Positions 46,666-58,600 of a stretch of DNA of 64,000 nt are shown here, piece by piece (position 1 is the stretch's first letter; the number at the start of each line of letters is the position of its first letter). The notes beneath the pieces were generated by a model, which saw only the letters and a program-made list of their open reading frames with translations, was not told the origin of the DNA and made no database searches. The translations under genes and the position numbers were made by a program. This DNA is from Streptomyces cadmiisoli (GTDB lineage: Bacteria; Actinomycetota; Actinomycetes; Streptomycetales; Streptomycetaceae). Location of the stretch: positions 806,001 to 870,000 of the forward strand of contig NZ_CP030073.1 in assembly GCF_003261055.1 (NCBI RefSeq), read 5' to 3'.

Positions 46666-49600
46666 ATGAGCATCAAGGCATCGCCCGAGGTCAACGCGAT
46701 GATCTTCATCCTCACCGGGGAAAGACTCATCGACGCCGACGAGGACCTCGCCTTCGACAGCCGTCTCGCCTACTCCGGCCTGGGCCGCAAGATCGACCGG
46801 CTCTCCTCTCTGATCGACAAGTCGGTCCACGACATCGCCGATTCCATGCCCGACGATCTGTCCAAGGCGTACGCCAAGGCGATGGGCATGCTCATCGACG
46901 ACGGAGGCAAGAACTTCCTCCGCGAGTTCGCCGAACAGCTCGACAAGATCGCCGAGGGCCGGCGCAAGACCTCCATGGACATCATGGAGTCCAAGTGGCA
47001 GGTCATCGCCGAGGTCATCCGGCTGCTCATCGAGATCGCCATCTATCTGGCGCTGTCGTTCTTCACCGGCGGTGCCACGGCCGGCCAGATCATGATGGCC
47101 AAGCTGCGCAGCCGGTTCCTCATCCTCACCACGCTCAGCCATCTGCTCCAGCGACTGCACCTGGCGCCCTCGCTCACCGAGGCGTTCGCCGAGGCGTTCA
47201 CCACCTTCGCGGTGCGTCTGGCGATGATGAACTTCGCTCCGGAGGGCCGCCGCCCCGACGGCTTCGACTGGAACGACATCCTCAAGTCCGCGGCGTTCGG
47301 CGCCGCGGCGGGTTTCTTCACCAGCATCTTCGACGACTTCGCGAAGCGCATCGTCAAGAGCTACGACAACAACTACCTGAAGAACGGCCCGGACCTCGAG
47401 TTCAAGAACAACCCCGGCTGGCGGAACACCCCGGGCCTCGAATTCCGGAACAACACCCCGAACCCCAAGCCGAACCCCGATCCCACCCCCAACCCCCAGC
47501 GCGACAACCCGCCGAGCAACCGGCCCTCCCCCAGCCCTCACCCCGACAACACACCTCTCACGTTCCGGAACAATCCGCTCTCCTTCCGGAACAACCCCAA
47601 CCTGTGGCGGAACAACCAGCTCCTGCGCAACAACGCCGACCGCCCTGGCGCGCTGGCCGGACACTACGGACTCAAGGGCACGGCGGACTTCCTCGCGGCC
47701 GGCTCCGGCGAGGCGCTCGCGGAGATCCTGATCAAGGGCGCCTTCGACGGCGACTGGTCCACCAGCTGGTCCACGTTCGTCGGGGCGGGCATCAGCAGCC
47801 AGGTCGAGGCCACCCTCACCGACACCGCCCTGAACAGCGGTGCCGAACTGCGGCACGCGATCGACAAGCTGCGCAACCAGCCGGCCACCGTCTCCGGCGA
47901 CACCGGGGACTCCGACACGCGGGACTCCGGCGGCTCCTCACGCGCGGAGGGAGGCGACGACTCCGACCGCACGGACGGCACCCCGCGCACGGACAGCGCG
48001 GCCGGAGAAGGCTCCGTACTCAATTCGCCCCCGCCCTACGCCGCGGGCAACCCGCCGCCGTACTCCCCCGGCACACTTCCCATGAGTGCGGCCGAGATCG
48101 AACTGTGGCAGGAGGTCCACAACGGATCCGCCGAGGTCCGCGAGCAGGCACTGCGCGAGCTCGCCGCGCTGCGCGGCGACCAGCCGGGCAGCACCGAGAT
48201 CGGCGTCCGCGACAGCCTGCACGGCAATCTCTCGCAGCAGCCCGAGATCAGAGTGGTGCCCGCCGGGAACAGCCCCGCCGCCCAGATCGACGCCGACGAG
48301 GTACGCCGCGCCCTCGACGGTTTCGGAACCCCGATCACGGTGGACACCCCGATCACCACCGGCCAGGCCGAAACGGACGACCTTACGACCACGGCGCCGG
48401 GGCAGGCGGCCGGCAGTCCTGTCACGTCCTCCGGCCCCGACCCGTCGGCCACAGGCCGTCCCAGCCCCTCCCCGGCAGCCGGTCCGAATTCCTCCGCCAC
48501 GCCCGGCACGAGCACCGCCGCCCGGCCGGGCGGCATCCCCACCGCCGGCGCCACGCCGACTCCCTCCACCGCATCGCCGCAGGGCAACGCCCGCGCCGAG
48601 GCGGACACCGACACCGGGGCACGGACCGGCACCACCTCGGAGACCGCCGTGTCTCCGGAGACCATCGCGCTCTCGGAGACGGGCGCGACCCCGGAGACCA
48701 TGTCGTCCCCGGAATCGGCGAACTCGGCCGGAACCACGGTCACTTCGGAGCCGGGAGGCGATGTCCCGACAACGGCCGACGACAGCACCGCCGATCCGCC
48801 GAAGGTGAGCACCATCGGCTCGTACACCGACGGCGGTGCGGCGGGCGACACCGACGGCGCGCTCGATACGGGCGACATGCGCGGCAGCGGCAGCGTGCGG
48901 GACGTGAAGGCCGGACCCAACCCCGCCGGGAACCCCCTGCCCACCCAGGCGCCACCGCTGACGATCGTCGTCTCGGCCGGCCCGCCACCGGGAGAGGGGT
49001 CACCGGAGGCGGACGAGCTGCTGGACGGGGCCGGGACCGACCGGGCCGTGGTGCTCGGGCCGGCGGTCACACCGGACGGAGCGGGGCGCCCGGTACGCGC
49101 CGCCGTCGAGCTGACCCGTGAGGGGCCGGGCGCCCCGGTCCGGGTCCGTACGCTGTCCGGCCCGGCGGCCACCGCGGCCCCGACGCCCACCACGGACACC
49201 ACGGACACCGCGGACGCCACGAGCACCACGGTCGCCGCGGACCCCGCGAACGCCTCGTTCCCCGGCGCGGACGTGCTGCTGCCGCTCGCCGACGCCCTGG
49301 GCCGGGCCCCCGCCCCCGCTCCCCGCCCCGCCACCCAGAGCGCCGCGAAGGCCGACGTCGACCCCGTCGTGACCACCCGGGCGCCCCTTCCGAAGTCGCT
49401 CGAGGAAGCGCCGGCGGAGCCGAGCGCGGAGCCGGCACCTCCCGCACCCGGCAACGGAGTCGACCCCGGTCCCGCGGCCACCACCGTGCCCGCCGCGGCC
49501 AAGCTCGCCGCCCTGTCCCGCCCGTGGACCGATCCCGCCACCGACCTGTACCTGGAGTCGGGCACCGGCGGCGGAGGCGACACACGTGTGCCCGGCCCCG

Positions 49601-52600
49601 GCGGCCGGCGCGGAACCGGGAACGGCGGCACCCCGCCCCCGGCCACCACCGACCACGCCCCGGCCACACCCCCCGCAGCGCCCTCACCACCGGTGCGGAT
49701 CGTCGTACGGCCCGCGGACACCGCCGACGGCAACGGCCCGGCGCGGCCCGTAGGCGAGCCGGTGGTCACCACCCTGGACGGACACACGGTGCCCCTCGCA
49801 CAGCTACGGCGCTGGATGCCGGATGCCGCTGTGAAACCCCCACCGGGGCGTGCCGTCCGGACGCTGACCATCTCGCAGAGCCCGGCCGAGGACGGTACGG
49901 CGCACAGCGCGGGGCGCCGCGCGCTGCTCGGCCAGGACACCTTCCGCGGCGTGCGCACCACGTCCACGCCCCAGGACCCGCAGACCGCCACGGTCCCGCG
50001 CGCCCCGCGTACCGTTTTCACCGGTCCGCCGACCGCGCTTCCCGGTTCGGGCACCGAGCAAGGCGCCGACTACTTCGCGGGGCACGGCACCTCCCGCACC
50101 GTCACCCTCGGCACGGACGACGCGGCGTACCCCACCGTGAAGGTCAGCGGTGTGCAGCTCGGCGAGGTGCTCAAGTCCTGGACACGGGACAGCGACCAGG
50201 ACCGGCCGCTGGTGCTGTTCTCCTGCGAGACCGGACGGCAGCCGGAGGTGGCGGGGCTGCCGGTGGCACAGCACGTCGCGAACCGGACCGGGCGCCCCGT
50301 GTACGCGCCGACCACCGAGGTGGGCACGGCCCGCGACCGGGACGGCCATGTCCGTGCGGTGCTCACCGAGGGCGCGGACGGGCCGGGACGGTGGCGGCTG
50401 TTCACCCCGGAGCCCAGCGGCACCGCACTGGACGACCTGGCGCGCGACGCCGGCCTGCACGCCGGCCCGGAGCCGGCCGACCCGTTCACCCGGGCCCGTA
50501 CGCTCCAGCAGATCCGCACGCTGCGCGAGACGCTCGGCCCCGACGCCGAGCAACGGCCGGAGAACCGGGAGCTGCTCGCCGGGCTCGCCTATGTGGACGG
50601 TCTGCGCTGGCTCGGCGCGGACACCGCCGCCCGCTACGGCGACGGCCGGATGACCCCGGACCTGCTCCGGCGCATGGTGGTCGACCGGCGCGCCGCCACG
50701 GGCATCACCACGTCCGATCCGACAGCCGAACCGACGACCGACCCCACCGCCGAGCAGTACACGGAATTCCTGCGCGCCGCGGCCGGGTTGCGTACCACCG
50801 CCGGGCCCGGCACCACCCTCGACGCCCTGCTGCCGCCGCCCCCGCCCACCCTGCCGCCGACCACCCTGGTCTCACCGGAGGACGTGCACGGCCTCTCCTA
50901 CGCACCGTCCGCGCAGATCACCTGGTCGCTCTCCAGCACCCCGCTGCCCCTGTCCGAGCTCGCCTTGAGCCCCGAGGACGCCGCCGAACTCGCCCGCCGC
51001 AGGCCCGACCTGGCGCCCCCGCCGAGCCGCCCGGAGAGCATCGCGGAGGAACTGACGGTGTTCAGCAAGGCCCCGAACCCGGCCGGCCCGGCTGTCATCG
51101 TGCGGGCGGACGGCCTGGCCTTCAACCAGCTGACCACCCCGGGCGGCGGGAACTGCCTCTTCCGAGCGCTGCTCGACGCAGCGGGCGGACAGAGAAGCGC
51201 CGAACAGCCCGCGTGGGTCGGCGAAGACGTCGCCGGGCTGCGCGCGCTGCTGCGCGACCGGATCACCGCTGAAGACCTGCGCACCGTGGTGAACGATCTG
51301 ATCCCGGACCCGGTGTTCACCGTGGTGGACGACCTGCGGATGCAGGCCCTCGCCGGAGAGCGGGACCCGCACGAGCAGCGCCGGATCACCGACGAGTGGA
51401 ACAGCGTCGCTCAGGCCGTCGTCACCGACGGGGACGCCGAGCGGTGGCGGCAGATCCTCCGGAACAGTCAGTACTCGGAGCTCGCCGTGGTGGCACCCAC
51501 GCCCGCCGACGCGCGACGACTCGGCGGGGGCCTGCTGCTCGCCGCGGCCGCCGAACGCTCCGAGCTGTGGTCCTCCCCCATCGCCGACCTGCTCCCGGAG
51601 GCCCTGGCACACGCCCTCCACCTCGATCTTCGGCTCGTCCGGCCCGACCCGCACGCACCGGACGGCTTCCTCGTCACGACGCTGAACCCCGGTGGCCAGG
51701 GCGGCACCCTGCATCTGGCGTACAACGGAACCGACCACTACGACGCCCTGATCCCCGCGTCGGCCGTCCCCGCCCCTGCGGCGACCGTGTCCCAGGGCCA
51801 GGACGGATCCGACCACTCCGGGGCGTCGGTACCGCTGGAGACCCAGCTCGACCGGCACCGCCCGGCGCGGCTGCTCACCGGCGAGGAGGCCCCGCCCCCG
51901 GGCCCGGCACCGAACGGCGTCACCTTCCAGGACGGCAGCCGGCTGCCCGTCGTCCTGATCAACCCGGACGCCGATCCCGGCGACGGCACACCGGGCGGGC
52001 GCGTGGACGGGGCTCCGCACAGCACACCCACCGGGCTCCTCACCGGCCCCGGCGTCCTCACCCTGCGCTCGCCCGAGCAAGTGGCGCGGGAGATCCTCGG
52101 CCGGCTGCCGCAGAAACTCCGTGCCCAGTTCGACGAGGCGGAACTGCTGCGCCTGCTCACCGACCAGCCCGCCGCGTTCACCGCCCCGCGCGGTGCGCGC
52201 CTGGTGGGCCGGGAGAAGTCCGGGGTCGGCCACGAAATGACGGTCGAGGCCATTCCGTACCACCGCTGGGAGCGCTTCTCCGACGTGCACGGCGGCACCG
52301 TCCGGCTGGACACCATGCGGCGCGGCCAGGCGGGTACGGGCGGCGGACGCAGCGTCGGCCACGGGCGCCGGATCGCCGCCGCGCTGAGCATGGGACCTCC
52401 CCTCAGCTGGCTGCTGAAGATCGGTGTCTCACTCGGCTGGACCCGCCGGACGGACTACACCCTGGGTACCCAGGCGTTCCACCAGAGCGAGTACCGGGCG
52501 GTGGAGGGTTCGCACCTGCACCTGGACGACGTCTTCTACCGGGTGCGGGTGGAGCGGGTCACCGAGGCGCCGAAGACCACCGGCCAGGACAATGCCGACC

Positions 52601-55600
52601 GGGCGGACGCGGCCGACCCGGCCGGCTCGCCCACACCTGGCCCCCGCTGGCTGCGCGGCACGGTGCACACCTCGGAGTTCGCCGTGCGGGACGGGCTGAG
52701 CTGGCGGCTGCCGGACGACTTCACGGTGTCCTTCACGGGGCCCCGGCGAGCGCCGCAGACACTCACGTTCCCGGACGGAGTGGAACCGCGTGTCACCGAC
52801 ATCACCGGACTCCACCTGACCGACGCACCCGAGGACGTGGCGCTCGCCGTCTCTGAGGCGCGGCCCGGCAGTTCGGCGCACCGCACCCTGGTCTCCTACG
52901 TGCGCCCGGGGCGCCTGCTCGCTCTGTTCGGCCGGTTGTCCGGGCCCGTGAGCGGACCCGAGCTGACCCGGGGCAGCGGCCGGCATCCGCTGGGGCACCT
53001 GATCGTGGAGCGGTCGGTGGCGCACCGGGGCACCCTGGTCAACGAGTCGGTCAAGGCGGAACTGCGCGAACTCACCCAGACCACGTACCAGAACCAGCGC
53101 GGACACGTCCGCGACACCAACTTCGGCATCCAGGTCACCTCCGGCCCGAACCACACCCTGGTCGGCCCGGATACCGACGTTCGCCTCCAGGGCGGGCCGC
53201 TGGTGCGCGCGGACCTGAGCTCCGGGCGGGGCCACTACCTCGGCACCGACGCGGCCCGCAAGACCACCGGCCGGGTACGCAACCATCCGGTCGCGCTCTA
53301 CCGGGTGGAGCGCACTCTGATGGTGCGCCGGGCGGGTGAACCGGCGTCCGCGGCCCGCCCGATCCGGGTGGTCACCCTGGACTGGATGTCCACCCAGGAC
53401 GCCCGCGAGCTCGCGGGCTGGGACAGCCGCACGCCCGGCCGGACGGGTCCGAATCCGGACGCCGAACCGCCGGTTCCCTGGTACCTCACGCGTGAGGACC
53501 CGGTGCATCTGAGCGGTCAGGTCCGTGCGGAGGGCTTCCGCCCCCTGCCGCGGAACCAAGCCCAGCAGCAGCCCGCGGCCCAGGCGCAACCACCGGCACA
53601 GCAGCCCGCGGCCCAGGTCCAACCACCGGCACAGCAGGGCCAGGACGGGCAGCCCGCCCCCCAGGACCCCATGCGGGCCTTCGCCGACGCGGTACTGGAA
53701 ACCCTGCACCGTTCGTACCCGTCGCTGTTCGTACCGCCGCTGATGCTGCGGCACCCGCGGCTGGCCAAGTTCTGGTACGGCGACGGGCGGATCCGGACCG
53801 CGCTGCACAACGACCGCCAGGTGCGCGAAGCGCTGAACCGGACCACGCTGGCGCAGAGCCTGGACGACCTCACCACCACCGGTGTGCCGGTCACGCTCAC
53901 CGAGGACGGCAAGGTACGCCGCGGTCACCACACCCTGATCCTGCGGGCGCGCCTCACCGACCGACGGTTCGAGACCACCATGAGCGAACGCTCGCTGCGC
54001 AACGCGGTCATCGGCACCGAGCTCTCCGGCCAGGGACAGCAGGCGTCCAGCACCCTCTCCGGCGGTGTGGAGCTGGGCATTTCGCCACGTGACCACGACA
54101 CTGTGCCCGGGGCCGGCGGGCCGCGCCAGACCGGCAACGTGGCCGTCGGCGCCCGCTACGCCAGGACGAACCAGAAGGCCACCCGGAACACGGTCGCGGT
54201 CGTGCACGACCACCTGACGTACCAGAACAACGCGGACCTCTACAGCTACCAGGTGGAACTGGGCGCCACGTTCGAGGGTCACCGCCGGCCACGCGGCTGG
54301 ACCCGGCTCGTGTCCGTCGGTGTGCTCGGCGCGGGCCTCTTCGTCAGCAAGGTCGAGGAACGCCCGCTGTTTCGCGGGGGCAGCGAGACGGTGGGCCGGG
54401 TGGAACTGGCCGTGCCCGCGGCGCACGGCTCCGACCGCCACGCGCCGGCGGACCCCCCGCCCGGCGGCCCGACACCCGAGCCCGAGCCGGAGGTGCTCCC
54501 CGCCGAAGAAGCGGACCAGCTCCTGGACGGCACCCGCCCTTCATCGAGCACCGACTCGGCCCCGGACAGCACCTCGCCCTCGTCGAACACCGACTCGGCC
54601 CCGGACGACACCCGCCCATCGCCCACCGCGGACTCCGACGACGGACAGCTCACCAAGAGGCTGCTGAGCGCCCCGCACGCGGTGCTCAGCACCGAAGGCG
54701 GCCGACAGCGCCAGCAGCTCATGCAGGACACCGCCGACCGTGCCTCGGGCACCTCCTGGCACGTCAGCGCCCCCGGCGCACCGATTCGCACCGCGCTGCG
54801 CCGGACGATGGCGAACCTCGGTGTGGCCGGGCAACTCGGCCAGTACCTGGGTCCGTTCGGCTCCCGCATCACCGGACTCATCGGTGCCGGCCCCTTCCAG
54901 ACCCACTATCTGAAGGCCGCGGTCCGTGGCGAGCTGCGCAACCTGCGTGTCATGAGCGACCCGAAGCCGGCCAGCCTGGAGGCGACGCTCGGCAACGAGC
55001 ACCGCGTTCTCGGCAGCGCGAGCACCACCTCCCGCACCACCCTCGGCCTCCAGGGCGCCGACATGCCGCTTCAGCAGGCCCCGGGCCGACAGGCGGTGTC
55101 CGGCTCCTACTCGGCCGCCCTCCAGTACGCCTGGGGCACCGGCCGCAGCATCTCGCAGACCCTCACCCGGGGCCGTAACACCACCCTCACCTTCGCCGGG
55201 CGCATGTACCTCGTGGTCGCTGACGTCGCCGAGACCATCGCGGTGCGGGACCGATGGACGGCCGCGATGGGCGCCATGGGCACCCGCGCCGGTACCGGGA
55301 TCAGCTCCGCCGCCGGACGGCTCTCCGAGCGTCTCGGCCGCGGCCTCGCCCCCCGCCGTGCCGCTGCCGCGCTCCACCGCATCCGTGACGCGGTGATGTT
55401 CCACCTGCCGATGCAGGACGCCATCGGAGCGGGGCTCGCCCCCGACGGCCTGGGCACCGAAACCCCGCGCAACCTCGGCGACGGCTACCAGGTCCCCGAC
55501 TTCCTGCGTGACCGGCGGTTCCCCAGCCATCCCAGCGGCCAACTCGACGCGAGCGACACGGCGCAGAAGCTCCGTGCGCATCTGGAAGCCCACGGTGTCC

Positions 55601-58600
55601 CGTCGCACGACCGGGAGCAGATCCTTCAGCGGCTCTCACCGGACTTCCTCCGTGCCCACCTCCATGAACTGACCACGGACGGGATGTCCCTCCCGATCCG
55701 CCACCGCACCTGGTACAGCCCGCACCACGTGCCGGTCGGCGGCAGCACCGGTCAGGTCCGGTTCAGGCTGACCCCGGTCACCACCACCGTGGAACGGCTG
55801 CGCACCGGCTTCGAGCTGGAGGACTACCGCAACACGTCCCGTGACGACGCGATCGTCGCCACCCAGGACCGCGGTGGCGACGTGACACTCGGTACCGGAC
55901 AGCGAATGTCGGACGGTGCCCTCGCCGCCAATCCCTCTCTCCAGGGCACCGCGGCCAAGCAACGGTCGAACGTCCGCACCGAGACCACGGGCAGGATCTC
56001 GATGCCGGTGATCGCCACCACCCAGGTGCACGCCGAGATCGTCACCAGTTACCGGCTGACCGTCACCGTGACGGACGCGACCGGCGAACCGCTCTTTCCC
56101 CAAGTCGTCTCCGACGTCGGCACCCTCAACGAGATCCTCCCGGCGAGTCTGCTCACACCGAAGGGCAAGGGGGCCGACGGCGCGCTCACCGAGCAGAAAA
56201 TGCCTCAACCGGCCCCCGGTGTCGCACTGTTGACCGCCGCGCAGGCCCGGCCGGAGGGCATCGCGGCCTGGCGTACCTCCGCCGCCGACGACGGCAGCCC
56301 CGACCCGGACGTCCTGACCTTCGACGACCGGATCGGATCCGGCATCCTCGCCGTGGACATCCGCGGAGCGGCCGGCGTGCAGGACGCCCTGACCCTCGCC
56401 ACCGCCCGCGCCGACGGCCTGGGCGACGGCGACCTCGGCAAGCGGCACACCGAAGAACTCGCCGCACAGGTGCGCAAGGCCCGCCGCACTCCGCTCACCG
56501 GCCTCGGCACCGCCCCCGCCCAGGCCCAGTCGGAGGCGACCTCGCAAGGCGGCCTGACCGCAGGCTTCCGCGAAGCGCTCGGCGCGAACGGCTCACCACT
56601 GCCCACCCAGTCGTCCGCTCGCCTCTTCGGCCAGTCCCACACCGCTGACTCACGCCTCTACGCGAGGATGCACCGGAGCGGCGCCCGACTGCTCGCCGTC
56701 GAGAGCAAACCGCGTATGGAGGCGATGCAGCGGGCGAAGACCTCCGACGCGCTGGACATCGGCATCACCGACAACGTCGAGGCCGCGGTGGGCACCTCGC
56801 CGCTGGCGGGGACCAGCAAAGCCGGCGTGATCAACCCCGGTGCCACGGTCCCGATCGGCGGCGCGAACGACACCACCGCCCTCAAGGCCACCGTGGACAC
56901 CACGCTCGGCACCCACCTCAAGGTCGTGACCGACCGCAGCATGCTCTTCGCGCTGCCGGTGAGCTGGCTGGCGGTGGCGGAGGTGAACCACCGGATCACC
57001 GACGGCCGCCCGCTGCGCGCGCTCGGCAAGGCCAAGCGCGGACCGCGTGCCGCTCAGGCCGAGACCACCGCCCTGGTGTGGCTGCGCGAGGACATCGCCC
57101 GCGACTACGGCCTCCTGGACGACACCACGTTCCCGACCGAGGTCCGCACGGCCTGGGACGCCATGGCGAAGGCCGCGGCCGATCTCGCCACGGCCGAGAA
57201 GCGCTACTACGACGCCCGGGCGCGCGCCCGCGAGACCTGGCTCAACCTCAGCGCGGAAGAACAGGCGGCGCTCGGCGACGACCGGCCCGACCTGGCCACC
57301 GTCCTGCCGCAGGACACGGCCCGGTCTTCGGCCGTTGCCGCCTGGCAGGCCGCCCGTGAGGAGGTACGCCGCTGGGAGCGGCACACCGACGCCGCCGCAG
57401 CGGACCATCACCGGCTGCACCTGGCCGCCACCCGCCTCACCGCCCACTCCCGGGGCAGGCCCTCCGACCCGCTGGGGGACCCGCCGCAGGAGTACACCGA
57501 GCCGACCTGGCGCTCCGAGGCGCCCCAGCCCTACCGGATCACCAGCGCCACCGGCTCGACCCCGCGCACCCTCAGCTCCCCGGACGACACCACGGTGCGC
57601 GAGGTGCACGACATGCCGCACGACGGCGCGTCCTTCTTCCACGCGCTGCTCGCCGTCGCCCAGCACCGCCCCGGCCTCACCCACCTGATGGAGCCCGACC
57701 TGGCGGCCCGGTTCACCACGGCCCCCGGCAACGAGAAAGTCACCGCCGAGGCCATCGACGCGGTCCGCGGGAGCCTCGCCCGTGCGCTGCTCCACGACCG
57801 CAACGAGGACCTCCTCGACGCCCTCGCCCTGGACGCCGCGGACACCTTCACCAAGGAAGAACTGGTCCGCGCTGGGGTCGAGTTGACTCCCGAGCAGCAG
57901 GCCGAGTTCGAGGCCTTCGGCCGACTGCCGCAGACCTTCTGGCCGTCCCCGGCGCAGCGGGTGGCGCTGGCCGGCATCGCCCTGGCCCGCCCCTTCGCGA
58001 GCGAGCCGCGCCAGGACGGTACCGCGGCGGACCCGAGCAGCCCCGCCCCGCCCGAGCGCCGCGCGGGCGACCACGGCGGCGCCGACCTGCTGCCCGCACT
58101 CGCCGCTCGGGTCCTCGGTACCCCGCTCACCGTGGTGACCGGACAGGGCCACGAACAGATCTTTCTGCCGCACGGGGGCGACCCCGCCACCGTCGATCGG
58201 GCCGCCGACCCGGTCCTGTTCGCCGCCGACGGCTTCTTCCACGCCGCCCTGCCGCCGGGCACGCCGCCCCCCGTCGCCACCCCGCTGCGGCCTCCGACGA
58301 CCACCTCCGACACCGGCTCGAAGGGCAGGGAGGGTTCGGACGGTACGGACGCCGGAACGTCGGGCACGGCCACCCTGCCCCTCGTCTCCCGCCAGGAGAC
58401 CACGAGACACGCCGCCCGCCGCAGCCACGCCGCCCCGCCGTGGTTCCCGCCGACGGACAGCGGCGTCCCGCGCTACCGTCTCGCCGGGGACGGCGTCCTC
58501 ACCGCACCCGACGGCGCCACCTACACCCAGGGCGCGCACACCGGCCGCGGCAACGGCTTCTTCGGCGCGCTCTCCACGGCCCTGCGGCACGCCGCCGAAC

